From positions 1-64,000 of the forward strand of contig NZ_BAFC01000062.1 of the NCBI RefSeq assembly GCF_000248055.1: a stretch of 64,000 bases of DNA, read 5' to 3'. The notes beneath the pieces were generated by a model. That model was not told the DNA's origin and ran no database searches. It was given only the letters and a program-made list of their open reading frames with translations. This document shows, one piece after another, positions 39,629 through 49,836 of the stretch (within the stretch, counting starts at the first letter, position 1; every line of letters begins with the position of its first letter). This stretch comes from Gordonia sputi NBRC 100414. GTDB taxonomy: Bacteria; Actinomycetota; Actinomycetes; Mycobacteriales; Mycobacteriaceae. The translations under genes were made by a program, and so were the position numbers.

Positions 39629-40579
39629 TCAGTTGGGCGGAGCGGTATTCGACGGATTCTGAACCGGCGTTCCCGTCTCGCCGACGTTCTTGCCCGCGGT
39701 GTTCTGCATGGAGTGTCCGCCGAACTGGTTACGCAGCGCCGACACTGCCTTGAGCGCGGGCGAACCGCCCTTCTCCCGCGACGCGAAGCGTGCGAACAAC
39801 GCCGCAGAGATGACGTTGGCGGGCACGGCGTGGCGAATCGCTTCCTCGACGGTCCATCGACCTTCACCGGAATCCTGTGTGTAGTCGGAGATTTCGGTGA
39901 GGCCAGGATCTTCCTGCAGGGCTCGGACCAACAGGTCGAGGAGCCACGACCGGATCACCGTGCCCTGTGTCCAGGCCTGCATCGTGCCCTCGACATCGAC
40001 GATGAGCGGCTCGGCGTTGAGCAGTGCGTAACCCTCGCCGTAGGCATGCATCAGGCCGTACTCGATGCCGTTGTGCACCATCTTGGCGTAGTGGCCGGCG
40101 CCGACGGGTCCGGCGTGAACGAATCCGTCGGCTCGCTCACCGGGCGGCCGCAGTGCGTCGAAGATCGGCATAAGCCGCTCGACGTCGGCGTCGGATCCAC
40201 CGACCATCAGGCCGTATCCGTTCTCCAAGCCCCACACGCCGCCGGAGACTCCGCAGTCCAGGTAACCGATTCCCTTGTCGCCCAGGGTTTTTGCGTGGGG
40301 CTCATCGTCGGTGTACCGCGAGTTACCACCATCGACGACGACGTCGCCCGGCTCCAGCAGGCCTGCGAGTTCTGCGACGCACTGCTGAGTGGGTTCGCCG
40401 GAAGGCACCATGATCCACACCGCGCGAGGTGCGTCGAGCGCTGCCACCATATCGGCCATCGACGCGACGTCGGAGACCTCCGGGCGCGGGTCGTACCCAA
40501 CGACCTTGTGGCCGCCGCGCTCGATACGGGTGCGCATGTTGGCACCCATCTTGCCGAGGCCGATCAGTCCGAGCTGCAT
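39629..40579 (-). CDS. gnd: 6-phosphogluconate dehydrogenase, NAD-type
   Basis: 316 residues, the short (YqeC-like) form. The Rossmann motif is GLIGLGKMGANM at the N-terminus, substrate binding DGGNSRYTDD near 88, and catalytic Lys in GHYAKMVHNGIEYGLM. It decarboxylates 6-phosphogluconate to ribulose 5-phosphate. Its place between dnaN and recF is a Mycobacteriales peculiarity. In-frame ATG at 40579. Confidence 0.94.
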   Translation of the reverse strand: MQLGLIGLGKMGANMRTRIERGGHKVVGYDPRPEVSDVASMADMVAALDAPRAVWIMVPSGEPTQQCVAELAGLLEPGDVVVDGGNSRYTDDEPHAKTLGDKGIGYLDCGVSGGVWGLENGYGLMVGGSDADVERLMPIFDALRPPGERADGFVHAGPVGAGHYAKMVHNGIEYGLMHAYGEGYALLNAEPLIVDVEGTMQAWTQGTVIRSWLLDLLVRALQEDPGLTEISDYTQDSGEGRWTVEEAIRHAVPANVISAALFARFASREKGGSPALKAVSALRNQFGGHSMQNTAGKNVGETGTPVQNPSNTAPPN

Positions 40580-40654
40580 GGCTTCCCCTTCGCGTGTGCG
40601 TGAAAGATCAGTGCTGCCTTGATGTTTCGTTACTCGGACTCGGCGCCTGAGCCG

Positions 40655-41821
40655 CTATCCGGGCAGGCGAACCGGCATCAGCAGGTAGGTGAAAACGCTG
40701 TCGGGTGCGACGAACGCTCCGGATTCGTCGGCGATGGGTTCGTCGCCGGTCGACGGGCGCAGCACCGCGGGACGGCTCGGCGTCGTGAATCCGAAGTCGA
40801 CGGTTGCGACGCCGATCGCCGAGAGTCCGTCCTGCAGGTAGGTCGGATTGAAGGCGATGGTCAGCGGCTCGCCGTAGAACTGCACGGGCAGCTCTTCTTC
40901 GGCGCGGCCTGCTTCGTCGCCGCCTGCCGTGAGCAGAACGGATCCGTCGCGGAATTCCATGCGCACCTGCGCGCCGCGCTCGGCGACGAGCGCTACACGC
41001 TTGATGGCCTCGATCAGAGGTGCACTCTCAATGGTGGCGATGGCGGTGTGGCTCGCGGGCAACAGCTGGCGGAACTTCGGGAACTCGGCGTCGAGGAGAC
41101 GGGTCGTCGTCTGCTTGGTCTCGCCGACGATGCCCAGGATCCCCTCGCCACCGAGTGCTGAACCGCTGCCGAATGCCAGCTTCACGTCGCCGGAGTCGGA
41201 GCTCGCGGTCCGCGCGCTCTCGGACAACGTCTTCGCCGGCACGAGAACGGCACCCGAAGCGCCGGAATCGGCTGGCTCCCACTCCAATTCGCGTACCGCG
41301 AGGCGGAAGCGATCGGTGGCCGCCAGGACGACGGTCTTGCCGTCGATCTCGACGCGCACGCCGGTGAGCATCGGGAGTGTGTCATCACGGCCGGCGGCGA
41401 CGGCGACCTGGGAGATGGCCTCGGCGAACACCTGCGCCGGGATCAGTCCGGTCACGGCCGGGACGTCGGGAAGCTGTGGGTAGTCCTCGACGGGCATGGT
41501 CGGCAGCGAGAACTTCGCGCTGCCGCAGGTGATGGCGACGCGGGATCCGTCGAGCGAGACGTCGACCGGCTTGTTCGGAAGAGCTTTGGTGATGTCGGCC
41601 AGCAGACGGCCGGACACCAGCACCTGCCCGGGTTCTGCGACTTCGGCGCCGATCTTCTGCTGTGCCGAGACCTCGTAGTCGAAGCCGGAGACGGTCAGCC
41701 CGGCGTCGTCGGCCAGGAGGACCACACAACCGAGCACGGGAACGGGCGGGCGAGACGGCAAACTGCGCGCTACCCAGGCGACGGCATCGGCGAACTCGTC
41801 ACGCGCGACACGGAACTTCAT
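40655..41821 (-). CDS. dnaN: DNA polymerase III sliding clamp
   Basis: 388 residues with the three-domain beta-clamp fold: [31 protein letters not shown], and the C-terminal [15 protein letters not shown], where MPxR is the family ending. Forms the dimeric ring tethering polymerase. It is downstream of oriC and followed by gnd. Confidence 0.97.
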   Translation of the reverse strand: MKFRVARDEFADAVAWVARSLPSRPPVPVLGCVVLLADDAGLTVSGFDYEVSAQQKIGAEVAEPGQVLVSGRLLADITKALPNKPVDVSLDGSRVAITCGSAKFSLPTMPVEDYPQLPDVPAVTGLIPAQVFAEAISQVAVAAGRDDTLPMLTGVRVEIDGKTVVLAATDRFRLAVRELEWEPADSGASGAVLVPAKTLSESARTASSDSGDVKLAFGSGSALGGEGILGIVGETKQTTTRLLDAEFPKFRQLLPASHTAIATIESAPLIEAIKRVALVAERGAQVRMEFRDGSVLLTAGGDEAGRAEEELPVQFYGEPLTIAFNPTYLQDGLSAIGVATVDFGFTTPSRPAVLRPSTGDEPIADESGAFVAPDSVFTYLLMPVRLPG

Positions 41822-41929
41822 GCTCGGTGGTTGCCCTTCTCTCGGTATTCGCCAGGAGTTCCCACTCTAGAGCGCGATCGCGTGACGGGGAGTCGTTGGG
41901 GTCAAGTCGCCACGCCGCGCCGGGCGTTT

Positions 41930-42250
41930 GTGCGAGTCAGATCCAGATGACTCGACGACGCCGCTCGAGCAAGGTGTGCACAACGGCTTCTTAAAAGAAG
42001 TTCTTTTAAGAGAGGGATCCATAACAGTCATAGGCGCTGTGCAAACTGTGGACAACACGACGGATCCCATGTCAGAGCACCGACAGGGTTGTGGATCGAA
42101 CGTGTACGGATCCTGGGTGGGTTGGTCGAGTTGTGCACATGACGAATTCTGTTCGAGCATCGTCCACGTTCTGTACACATCAACACCTCCCTTACTCACA
42201 GTCGATCCACAGCCTCTTTGAGACACTGGAACGGTCGACGGCGACGTCGA
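41930..42250. other. oriC: Putative chromosomal origin oriC
   Basis: The dnaN-dnaA gap (569 bp) holds a dense set of DnaA-box-like 9-mers: TGTGCACAA (41975), TGTGGACAA (42047), TGTGGATCG (42090), TTGTGCACA (42131), TCGTCCACG (42160) and CGATCCACA (42203). Most differ from TTATCCACA at one or two bases, as is usual in high-GC actinobacterial origins. It includes an AT-rich palindrome at 41990-42010 that could be an unwinding element. Confidence 0.85.
41990..42010. repeat. 21-bp AT-rich palindrome inside oriC
   Basis: CTTAAAAGAA, a single G, then TTCTTTTAAG: a perfect 10-bp inverted repeat in an otherwise GC-rich region, between two DnaA-box-like sequences. Either a duplex-unwinding or protein-binding element. 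Confidence 0.85.
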
Positions 42251-42336
42251 GATGACATGAAAATCCACTCGATCTGATCGTCGGAGACCCTTGGGTTGGG
42301 GTTGAGACTTGTCGTTTCGGCCCCGGAAATGACAAC

Positions 42337-42366
42337 TCCCTCCGCAACCGTGTTGGAGCGGAGGGA
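42337..42366 (-). terminator. Hairpin downstream of dnaA
   Basis: TCCCTCCGC (42337-42345) and GCGGAGGGA (42358-42366) form a perfect 9-bp stem with a 12-base loop, 24 bp beyond the dnaA stop. On the minus strand it is followed by GTTGTCATTTCC, only weakly T-rich. It would insulate oriC from dnaA transcription. Confidence 0.65.
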
Positions 42367-42390
42367 CTCGAGGAGTTCAGAAGGATCCGG

Positions 42391-44031
42391 TCAGCCGACA
42401 GCGCGCTGTTTGATGCGCGCGGTGAGCTCCTGGACGTGGTCGTAGACCTTGCGACGCTCGGCCATCTCCTTGCGGATCTTGCGTTCGGCGTACATGACCG
42501 TGGTGTGGTCACGGTCGAAGGTTTCGCCGATCTTCGGCAGTGAGAGGTCGGTGAGCTCTCGGCACAGGTACATGGAGATCTGACGCGCCTGCGCGATGGC
42601 CCTGGTCTTGCCGGGCCCCCGCAGTTCGTCGACCGAGATGTCGAAGTACTCCGCGGTGATCGCGAGGATCGACGCCGCGCTGACCTCCAGCGTGCCCGAA
42701 TTCGGTAGCAGCGCTTGAAGAACCACCTCGGCGAGCGACTTGTCGAGGTCGGTGTTGTTCAGGGAGGCGAACGCGGTGACGCGGATCAGCGCACCCTCCA
42801 GCTCGCGGATGTTGCGCTCGATCTTCGACGCGATCAGTTCGAGGACGTCGTCGGGAACAGCGATGCTGTCCATCTGCGCCTTCTTGCGCAGAATGGCGAT
42901 GCGGGTCTCGAGGTCGGGTGGCTGAACGTCGGTGATCAGGCCCCACTCGAATCGTGTGCGGAGCCGATCTTCAAGTGTCGCAAGCTGTTTCGGCGGTCGG
43001 TCGGAGGAAATGACGATCTGCTTGCTCGAATTGTGCAGCGTGTTGAAGGTGTGGAAGAACTCTTCCTGGATACCTTCTTTGCCGATGAGGAACTGGATGT
43101 CGTCGACGAGCAGCACGTCGACGTCGCGGTAGCGGCGCTTGAACGCGACTCGACGGTCATCACGCAGCGAGTTGATGAAGTCGTTGGTGAATTCCTCGGT
43201 GGAGACGTACTTGACGCGCATTCCCGGGAAGAGCCGTTGGGCATAGTGGCCGGCGGCGTGGAGCAGGTGCGTCTTGCCGAGCCCCGACTCGCCCCAGATG
43301 AACAGCGGGTTGTACGCGCGCGCCGGGGCTTCGGCGACGGCGACGGCCGACGCGTGCGCGAAGCGATTCGACGCTCCGATCACGAAGGTGTCGAAGGTGT
43401 ACTTGGGGTTGAGGTTGGCGCCAGAGGGTGTGGGTGCCGCGGTCGGCCGTTCTGCGAAGTACGACGGCCAGTTGGTCGGAGCACCTCGTGAATCCGACGC
43501 TGCTCCGTTGGTAGCGGGCGTCGACAGTTGAGGGGACTGCTGTGCGCCGAATGAGTCGGTGCCCAGTGAGTCGGGGGCTGCGTGGTCTGTCGGGGCAGGC
43601 TGGCCGAGTGGGAATTGGCCGTTGCCGAGGTCACTTACGTTGACGCCCGATGTGGAGATAGGTGCTTGGCCGATTCCCCCGGCAGGTGCCGACGAGCGGG
43701 GAGCCCCGACCTGGGATGGCTGCTCGGCGGGGGTGTCTGTGCTCGGCGGGGGCGTCGCGATCCGCACACCGAGGTCGACGGGTTGCCCGAGGTGACGTGA
43801 GAGCGCGCTGCGGATGGTGTCGCGAAGCGTGCGCTCGATCTGTTCCTGGACCAGCGGCGTCGGAACGGTGAGCAGCGCGAATCCCTCGGCGAGGGTGAGT
43901 GGCTGCACCAGCGAGAGCCAGGCTTTTTGCTGCCGGGTGAGAGGTTCGTGGTCTCCGCCGGCGGAATCGTCGTTGAGCTCTGCGACGACCTGTTGCCAGA
44001 CCTCGCCGAACGAGTCGCGATCAGAAGTCAC
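42391..44031 (-). CDS. dnaA: Chromosomal replication initiator DnaA
   Basis: 546 residues from GTG 44031 ([16 protein letters not shown]), preceded on the minus strand by GGGAAGG at good spacing; longer readings to 44118 are less likely. Domain I about 1-95, a Pro/Gln/Ser-rich domain II about 95-205, the AAA+ domain with [13 protein letters not shown] near 243 and VDDIQFL, and the C-terminal DNA-binding domain with [11 protein letters not shown], the DnaA signature that reads the DnaA box. Confidence 0.96.
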   Translation of the reverse strand: MTSDRDSFGEVWQQVVAELNDDSAGGDHEPLTRQQKAWLSLVQPLTLAEGFALLTVPTPLVQEQIERTLRDTIRSALSRHLGQPVDLGVRIATPPPSTDTPAEQPSQVGAPRSSAPAGGIGQAPISTSGVNVSDLGNGQFPLGQPAPTDHAAPDSLGTDSFGAQQSPQLSTPATNGAASDSRGAPTNWPSYFAERPTAAPTPSGANLNPKYTFDTFVIGASNRFAHASAVAVAEAPARAYNPLFIWGESGLGKTHLLHAAGHYAQRLFPGMRVKYVSTEEFTNDFINSLRDDRRVAFKRRYRDVDVLLVDDIQFLIGKEGIQEEFFHTFNTLHNSSKQIVISSDRPPKQLATLEDRLRTRFEWGLITDVQPPDLETRIAILRKKAQMDSIAVPDDVLELIASKIERNIRELEGALIRVTAFASLNNTDLDKSLAEVVLQALLPNSGTLEVSAASILAITAEYFDISVDELRGPGKTRAIAQARQISMYLCRELTDLSLPKIGETFDRDHTTVMYAERKIRKEMAERRKVYDHVQELTARIKQRAVG

Positions 44032-44106
44032 GGTCAGGCCTTCCCACCCCGAGAAAATTACCAGCATCAGCCATCGGGGACCCACGATGCCGGTTCGGGA
44101 GCCGAC

Positions 44107-44138
44107 TTGTCCACACACTTATCCACAGCTGTGTACAA
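44107..44138. promoter_or_regulatory. DnaA boxes upstream of dnaA
   Basis: TTGTCCACA at 44107-44115, the perfect box TTATCCACA at 44119-44127, and TGTGTACAA (complement TTGTACACA) at 44130-44138, about 75-105 bp before the dnaA start. Such spacing fits DnaA autorepression. Confidence 0.75.
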
Positions 44139-44381
44139 CCAAGTCGGGATGGGTCCGACGCCGCGATCGCGTCGTGGAGATGTGAGTGGCGTTTCGGTCG
44201 CCGTCACTGGGGAACGACGCTAACAGAACCACCGCGAAGCCGACAACGTAAGGCTTGAATTCACGCGGGCAGATCACAAATAGTGCGTCCCGGACGGCGT
44301 CGAGGGTGGCGCATACGCAGGCCGTGGGCACGGTATGGCACTCGTCACCGCTGGTCACGACGTTGGTGAGGATCCGCTCGT

Positions 44382-44411
44382 TTGATTTGAGTACACCGGG
44401 TCCAGTAGTCT
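44382..44411 (+). promoter_or_regulatory. Possible rpmH promoter
   Basis: TTGATT at 44382-44387 and TAGTCT at 44406-44411, 18 bp apart, about 200 bp before rpmH. Weak match to the housekeeping consensus. The 44139-44613 interval holds no other gene. Confidence 0.35.
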
Positions 44412-44613
44412 CGACTGGTCATCCAGGTATGCGGATTTGCGTGGTGGCGTTCCTGTTTTTCGAAGGCTCGACCGCATGCGGTTCGTTCGGCGGAAACGGG
44501 GTCACCCAACCGGCACGAGTCCGGCACCGCCGCCTGGATAAGCAGACCACTCAGGAGATCGTGGGTGCGCGTGTAATCGGCGTGCTCACGTACGAACACA
44601 AGGAGTACCAGCC

Positions 44614-44757
44614 GTGGCCAAGGGCAAGCGGACTTTCCAGCCGAACAACCGTCGTCGTGCACGCGTGCATGGTTTCCGGTTGCGTATGCGTACCCGCGCG
44701 GGTCGTTCGATCGTCAACACCCGTCGCAGCAAGGGCCGCGCAAAGCTCTCGGCCTGA
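44614..44757 (+). CDS. rpmH: Ribosomal protein L34
   Basis: 47 residues, highly basic: [20 protein letters not shown] at the start and the C-terminus GRAKLSA. Full length for L34. GTG start at 44614 with AGGAG at 44601-44605. First gene of the rpmH-rnpA-yidD-yidC-jag-rsmG series, divergent from dnaA. Confidence 0.97.
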   Translation: MAKGKRTFQPNNRRRARVHGFRLRMRTRAGRSIVNTRRSKGRAKLSA

Positions 44758-44830
44758 TCTGCACAACACCGCGAGTCCCGGCGGCGGTATCGCCCGTCGT
44801 CGGAACACTCCGGTGGCGATTGGGTCGGTG

Positions 44831-45277
44831 ATGGCGTCAATCCATCGGATCTCCACACGATCCGACTTCTCCCGCACGCTCAAGAAGGGCGTGCGGGTAT
44901 CGTCGCGTGATCTGCTGCTGACGGTATCTATCGTGCCGACGCGCTGGCCCGACGAGACGGGTCGTCGAATCGACGTCGCGACGTCGGGCGGACCCTGGCT
45001 CGGGTTGATCGTCAGTAAGTCGGTCGGCAATGCCGTGACCCGCCATCTCGTGGCGCGCCGAATCAGGGCAGCGTTCGCGGAAGTCATGGACGAGTGTCCG
45101 ACCACCGACACCTCTGTCGTCGTGCGCGCTCTTCCCAGTGCTGCGGAGGTGTCGAGCGTCGAGTTGGCCGCCCAACTTCGCAAGGCATTGCGTCACGCCA
45201 AAGTTCGACGACTCGCAGCCGAGCTGCTCGACGCTCCGCGCTCGTTCTCGACCAAATCTGCTGACGGGGCGTTGTGA
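44831..45277 (+). CDS. rnpA: Ribonuclease P protein component
   Basis: 148 residues from ATG 44831 (GTG 44828 equally possible). The RnpA fold is shown by RISTRSDFSRTLKKGVRV, LGLIVSKSVGNAVTRHLVARR and the RNR-like basic helix around RHLVARRIRAAF. It binds the RNase P RNA to mature tRNA 5' ends. It lies 73 bp after rpmH, and its stop overlaps the yidD start. Confidence 0.93.
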   Translation: MASIHRISTRSDFSRTLKKGVRVSSRDLLLTVSIVPTRWPDETGRRIDVATSGGPWLGLIVSKSVGNAVTRHLVARRIRAAFAEVMDECPTTDTSVVVRALPSAAEVSSVELAAQLRKALRHAKVRRLAAELLDAPRSFSTKSADGAL

Positions 45278-45741
45278 TGTCAGCGTCGTCGACCCAGGCA
45301 TTCATCCGGTTCTGCCATCTGCTGCCACGTCGAGTGGTGATCTTCTTGATCGAGTTGTACCGCACCTGGGTGTCGCCGCTGCGTTTGCCGACCTGTCGTT
45401 TCGAACCGACCTGCTCGGGCTACGCGGTTGAGGCGCTGACACGCCACGGCTTCTTCTACGGCGGTGCACAGTCGGTGATCCGACTGCTCAAATGCGGTCC
45501 GTGGCACAAGCCCGGCTACGACCCCGTTCCCGAGGAATCGTTCCGTTGGCCGTGGATGTCGCGACCGGATCAGGGTTCCGACGATCAGGGTCTCGAAGAT
45601 CAGGGTTCCGAGGACCAGCAAGACCAAGAGTTTCCATCGACGCACGACGGCTCCGCTGATGGCGGGCCGGCGGTGCGCGGACGTGTAATCACGGAGGACA
45701 CCACGATCAGCGTGGGTGTCTCCGCGAAGAGTGAGGGGTAA
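45274..45741 (+). CDS. yidD: YidD, membrane protein insertion efficiency factor
   Basis: 155 residues. The conserved core (about 8-85) has [30 protein letters not shown] and [12 protein letters not shown] with the paired cysteines. The C-terminal extension is acidic, with tandem [13 protein letters not shown] repeats arising from a short DNA repeat. The start is GTG 45274 (GTGA overlap) or ATG 45277. Confidence 0.93.
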   Translation: MMSASSTQAFIRFCHLLPRRVVIFLIELYRTWVSPLRLPTCRFEPTCSGYAVEALTRHGFFYGGAQSVIRLLKCGPWHKPGYDPVPEESFRWPWMSRPDQGSDDQGLEDQGSEDQQDQEFPSTHDGSADGGPAVRGRVITEDTTISVGVSAKSEG

Positions 45742-45748
45742 CTGTCCC

Positions 45749-46966
45749 GTGCTGAACTTCATCTATTGGCCGGTCTCCTGGATCATGTGGGTCTGGCACT
45801 GGGTGTTCGACCACATCACACCGAACACCCCGGGCGGCAACGGCATCGCCTGGGCACTCTCGGTGATCTTCCTCGTCTTCACCCTGCGCGCGATCCTCTA
45901 CAAGCCCTTCGTGAAGCAGATCCGCACGACGAAGAAGATGCAGGAGATCAACCCGCAGCTTCAGGCGATCCGTAAGAAGTACGCCAAGGATCGGGTCAAG
46001 ATGACCGAGGAGATGCAGAAGCTGCAGAAGGAGCACGGGTTCAATCCCCTGCTCGGCTGCCTGCCCATGTTGCTGCAGATCCCCGTGTTCATCGGTCTGT
46101 TCCACGTGCTGCGTTCGTTCAACCGCATGGCGACCGGCATGGGTCAGTTGCACATGACCGCAGAGCAGACGCGTAACACCGGGAACTACGCTTTCAACCC
46201 CGAACAGGTCCAGAACTTTCTCGACGCCCGCCTCTTCGGTGTGCCGCTGTCGTCGTACATCACGGAGCCAGTCTCCGAGTTCCAGGCCTTTGTGCAGCCG
46301 GGTCAGCCGATCGACTTCACGCGTCTGAACATCGCCATCGTGGTCATCCCGATGATGATCATCGCGTCGATCGCCACGCACATGAACTCGCGCGCATCGG
46401 TCGCGCGTCAGCCCGAGGCCGCACTCGAGAACCCGCAGACCCGCATGATGAACATGCTGGCGCTGTACGTCTTCCCGCTCGGCATCCTCGTCACCGGTCC
46501 GTTCTTCCCCGTCGCGATCCTCCTGTACTGGATGAGTAACAACATCTGGACGTACGGGCAGCAGCACATCGTGTTCGGTCGTATCGAGAAGGAAGAAGAG
46601 GCGGCGCGCCAAGCGAAGCAGGAAAAGCTCAAGGCGAATGCCCCCAAGCCGGGTGCGCGGCCGGACCGGCCGAAGAAGGGTAAGAACTCGGGGTCCCCTT
46701 CCCCGTCGCTCACTAAGTCGGACGCCGATGGCGCTGATTCGTCGGCTGAGTCGGCCGAGGATCTAGACGTCGACGCCACAGCCGACAGCGGATCCGACGA
46801 CGGCTCGTCGTCGACGCAGCACGTCGTCGGAAGCAAACCGAAGCCCGGTGCCAAACCCGCGGGAGCGTCGTCGTCGAAGAGTTCTGGCAACTCGGGGTCG
46901 GGTCCGAAGAAGCAGGGATCATCCAACCAGCGCAACAAGAGGGGTGGGAAGAAGGGTCGACGATGA
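45749..46966 (+). CDS. yidC: YidC membrane protein insertase
   Basis: 405 residues from GTG 45749 ([20 protein letters not shown]) with GAGGGG at 45733-45738. About five membrane helices. The YidC core contains [20 protein letters not shown] in its cytoplasmic loop, then [18 protein letters not shown]. After about 300 the tail is basic and then acidic/Ser-rich and Lys-rich (ending [11 protein letters not shown]), likely contacting ribosomes. Confidence 0.95.
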   Translation: MLNFIYWPVSWIMWVWHWVFDHITPNTPGGNGIAWALSVIFLVFTLRAILYKPFVKQIRTTKKMQEINPQLQAIRKKYAKDRVKMTEEMQKLQKEHGFNPLLGCLPMLLQIPVFIGLFHVLRSFNRMATGMGQLHMTAEQTRNTGNYAFNPEQVQNFLDARLFGVPLSSYITEPVSEFQAFVQPGQPIDFTRLNIAIVVIPMMIIASIATHMNSRASVARQPEAALENPQTRMMNMLALYVFPLGILVTGPFFPVAILLYWMSNNIWTYGQQHIVFGRIEKEEEAARQAKQEKLKANAPKPGARPDRPKKGKNSGSPSPSLTKSDADGADSSAESAEDLDVDATADSGSDDGSSSTQHVVGSKPKPGAKPAGASSSKSSGNSGSGPKKQGSSNQRNKRGGKKGRR

Positions 46967-47116
46967 TCGGCCGCCGATCCGGATAGCGGTGTTGCGAGGC
47001 TACATGACGCCCGCGCAGAAACACAGCCCGGAGCCGCTGCGGCACGACTCTTCGAAAGACTCTCCCCTCCCCCAACACAGACATCACCGATGAACACACA
47101 GCGAGGTGCAACTGAT

Positions 47117-47800
47117 ATGACAGCCGAGACTGCAACACACGCAGACGCCGAGTCGACCAAACACGACGAGACTCTCGAGGCCGGCTCGGGCCAGGATGCC
47201 GTCGACACGGCAACCGTCGAGTCGACGTCTGACGTCAACGACGACGAGGCCACCGATGCGGCCCGCGACGATGCGGCCGCTGACGCGGACGACGTTGACA
47301 GCGAAGACGCGGATGACGACGCTGACGAGGAAGACGAAGAGGAGCGTCTCGTCGAAGAAGGCGAGATCGCTGGCGACTACCTCGAGCAGCTGCTGGACGT
47401 GCTGGACTTTGATGGCGATATCGATCTGGATGTCGACGGTGACCGCGCGATTGTCAGCATCGACGGAGGCGACGACCTGACGAAGCTCGTCGGCCGTAAG
47501 GGCGAGGTTCTGGATGCGCTTCAGGAACTGACCCGGCTTGCCGTGCAGCAGGCGACGGGCGATCGCAGCCGGCTGATGCTCGACATCGCACGGTGGCGTG
47601 CGGATCGCCGCGAACGGCTCGCACGACTCGGCCGCGAGGTCGCCGAGCGTGTGCTGGAGTCGGGAGAGCGGGAACAGCTCGATCCGATGACTCCGTTCGA
47701 GCGGAAGATCGTGCACGACGCTGTCGCTGCTGTCGACGGAGTGATGAGCGAGAGTGAGGGCGCGGAGCCGAAGCGCCGCGTGGTTGTCATCAAGAACTGA
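47117..47800 (+). CDS. jag: Jag/KhpB-family KH-R3H RNA-binding protein
   Basis: 227 residues from ATG 47117 (GAGGTG upstream). A strongly acidic N-terminus (about 1-85) is followed by a KH domain with LVGRKGEVLDALQ and an R3H domain with DPMTPFERKIVHDAV. It binds RNA and is conserved after yidC. ATG 47090 is an in-frame alternative. Confidence 0.93.
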   Translation: MTAETATHADAESTKHDETLEAGSGQDAVDTATVESTSDVNDDEATDAARDDAAADADDVDSEDADDDADEEDEEERLVEEGEIAGDYLEQLLDVLDFDGDIDLDVDGDRAIVSIDGGDDLTKLVGRKGEVLDALQELTRLAVQQATGDRSRLMLDIARWRADRRERLARLGREVAERVLESGEREQLDPMTPFERKIVHDAVAAVDGVMSESEGAEPKRRVVVIKN

Positions 47801-47836
47801 ACAGGTCTCCGCGTCGATGCGCCTGGAGATCACAAG

Positions 47837-47873
47837 CAACGAAGTCCCGGTTACGGCCGGGACTTTGTTGTTT
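47837..47873 (+). terminator. Terminator after jag
   Basis: CAACGAAGTCCCGG and CCGGGACTTTGTTG form a 14-bp stem with one mismatch and a 6-base loop (TTACGG), followed by TTT. Confidence 0.85.
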
Positions 47874-47905
47874 CACCGGTAGGAATCACATGCGTGTAGT
47901 TCGGG

Positions 47906-47921
47906 TGTTTCACGTGAAACA
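47906..47921. promoter_or_regulatory. parS: parS site 1
   Basis: TGTTTCACGTGAAACA, a perfect match to the bacterial parS consensus bound by ParB. Just upstream of rsmG. Confidence 0.95.
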
Positions 47922-47952
47922 TGACGCCGACGGCGCGCTGAGGGAAAGGCAC

Positions 47953-47968
47953 TGTTTCACGTGAAACA
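47953..47968. promoter_or_regulatory. parS: parS site 2, overlapping the rsmG start
   Basis: Second perfect TGTTTCACGTGAAACA, 47 bp from site 1 centre to centre. The GTG in its middle is the proposed rsmG start codon. Confidence 0.95.
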
Positions 47969-48689
47969 CGATGAGTCCGATGGCGAGCATGGTGATGGAT
48001 CCGCTGTCGACGACGCCGCGGAACGCGCCGCTGTGGCGGACTCCCCTCCCCCGGCAGCGGCATCGATCTTCGGCGATCGTCTCCCGCTAGCTCAGGAGTA
48101 CTGCAGAATCCTGGCCACCGACGGAATCGACCACGGGCTCATGGGACCGAAGGAAGTCCCCAGACTCTGGGACCGCCACATACTGAACTGCGCGGTGATC
48201 CAAGAAGTCATCGACAACGGGCAGACGATCATCGATATCGGTAGTGGCGCCGGGCTGCCCAGGATCCCGCTCGCGATCGCGCGGCCCGACCTCACGATCA
48301 CGCTGATCGAGCCGTTGCTGCGTCGAAGTGATTTCCTCGTGCGGACGGTCGACGCCCTTGGTCTCCCCGTACGTGTTGTCCGCGGGCGCGCAGAGGAGAA
48401 GTCGGTCCTCGCCGAGATCGAGCCGGCGGACGTCGTGACCTCCCGGGCGCTGGCTCCCCTAGATCGACTCAGCCGATGGTCCGCTCCCCTGATTCGCGAT
48501 GGAGGTCGACTCGTTGCGCTCAAGGGATCGTCGGCGCCAGAGGAGATCGAACGGGATCGAAAGGCCGCGGAACGGAACGGAATCGCCGGGCTCCGCGTCG
48601 AATTTGTCGGGGAGTCTGTTGTCGACCAGCCGACGACCTTGGTGATCGGAGACAGGCGCGGTGTGCCGAAACGTCGTCGAACGAGGTGA
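47961..48689 (+). CDS. rsmG: RsmG (GidB), 16S rRNA m7G527 methyltransferase
   Basis: 242 residues. The GidB fold has DGIDHGLMGPKEVPRLWDRH, AdoMet motif IDIGSGAGLPRIPLAI and VRGRAEE. It methylates G527 of 16S rRNA; loss gives low-level streptomycin resistance in relatives. The first in-frame start is GTG 47961 inside parS 2 with no clear ribosome site; GTG 48033 (VADSPPPAAA) would also keep the whole fold. Confidence 0.92.
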   Translation: MKHDESDGEHGDGSAVDDAAERAAVADSPPPAAASIFGDRLPLAQEYCRILATDGIDHGLMGPKEVPRLWDRHILNCAVIQEVIDNGQTIIDIGSGAGLPRIPLAIARPDLTITLIEPLLRRSDFLVRTVDALGLPVRVVRGRAEEKSVLAEIEPADVVTSRALAPLDRLSRWSAPLIRDGGRLVALKGSSAPEEIERDRKAAERNGIAGLRVEFVGESVVDQPTTLVIGDRRGVPKRRRTR

Positions 48690-48861
48690 GGATGCGCCGG
48701 TCTGACGTGCTGACGTCTGCAGTTGGTTTGCGACGGCTCGAGGGAGCAAAATGGACAGGACATCGGAGTGTGGGCGAGGGATCGTGCGTGCTGCACGATA
48801 GAGGGGCGGAACAATCTTGGACGCCGACGATGCTTACGAAATATCGCAGAGGAGCCACAGC

Positions 48862-49836
48862 GTGACCGACCAACAGCCGGATGTTTCACGTGAAACGATT
48901 CCGCCGGCCACGTCGACGCCCGAGCAGTTCGACGACACTCCCATCGCCGCCGCCGCAGCCCGAGCCAGTCAAGTCCTGACCCCTGGCGGTGCTGGCCAGT
49001 TACCCCGCCCCCCGCACACGCGCGTGATGACGGTGGCGAACCAGAAAGGCGGCGTCGGGAAGACGACCACGGCCGTGAACCTCGCTTCGGGGCTCGCGCT
49101 GCACGGGCTGCGCGTCCTGGTCGTCGACCTCGACCCGCAGGGCAACGCGAGCACAGCTCTGGGCATCGACCATCGCGCACCCGACATCGCGTCGGTCTAC
49201 GAGCTGCTCCTCGGCGAGGTCACGCTCAAAGAGGCGGTCAAGCAGAGTCCGAGCCACGAGAACCTCTACTGCGTACCCGCGACCCTCGACCTGGCCGGCG
49301 CCGAGATTGAACTGGTCTCGCTGGTTGCCCGAGAGAACCGACTCCGGAATGCGCTCAATGATGCGTCGGTCGCGGAGTTCGGCTTCGACTACATCTTCAT
49401 CGACTGCCCACCGTCACTGGGTCTCCTGACCGTCAACGCGATGGTCGCCGCTCGAGAGGTGCTCATCCCCATCCAGTGCGAGTACTACGCACTCGAGGGC
49501 GTCGGTCAGCTCCTCCGCAACATCGAGCTGGTCCAAGCGCACCTCAACCCGAATCTCCACGTCTCGACGATCCTGCTGACGATGTACGACGGCCGCACCA
49601 AGCTCGCCGACCAGGTCGCCGACGAAGTACGACGCCACTTCAGCGATAAGGTCCTCGGCACCGTGATCCCCCGCAGCGTGAAGGTGTCCGAGGCGCCCGG
49701 CTACGGCATGACGATCATCGAGTACGACCCGGGTTCACGTGGAGCAATGAGCTACCTCGATGCCGCGCGCGAACTCGCCATGCGTGCGAAAGACGAATTC
49801 TCCTCCACCACGGACCTCTCGAGAGGACAGCAGTGA
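48862..49836 (+). CDS. parA: ParA chromosome-partitioning ATPase
   Basis: 324 residues from GTG 48862, AGGAG at 48850-48854. After a short tail of about 60 residues the deviant Walker [15 protein letters not shown] follows, then [10 protein letters not shown] and [11 protein letters not shown]. It forms gradients that pull ParB-bound origins apart. parS 3 lies inside its first codons (VSRE). The stop overlaps parB (GTGA). Confidence 0.96.
   Translation: MTDQQPDVSRETIPPATSTPEQFDDTPIAAAAARASQVLTPGGAGQLPRPPHTRVMTVANQKGGVGKTTTAVNLASGLALHGLRVLVVDLDPQGNASTALGIDHRAPDIASVYELLLGEVTLKEAVKQSPSHENLYCVPATLDLAGAEIELVSLVARENRLRNALNDASVAEFGFDYIFIDCPPSLGLLTVNAMVAAREVLIPIQCEYYALEGVGQLLRNIELVQAHLNPNLHVSTILLTMYDGRTKLADQVADEVRRHFSDKVLGTVIPRSVKVSEAPGYGMTIIEYDPGSRGAMSYLDAARELAMRAKDEFSSTTDLSRGQQ
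48882..48897. promoter_or_regulatory. parS: parS site 3, within the parA coding start
   Basis: TGTTTCACGTGAAACG, one mismatch from the consensus, coding for part of residues 7-12 of ParA. Confidence 0.9.
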
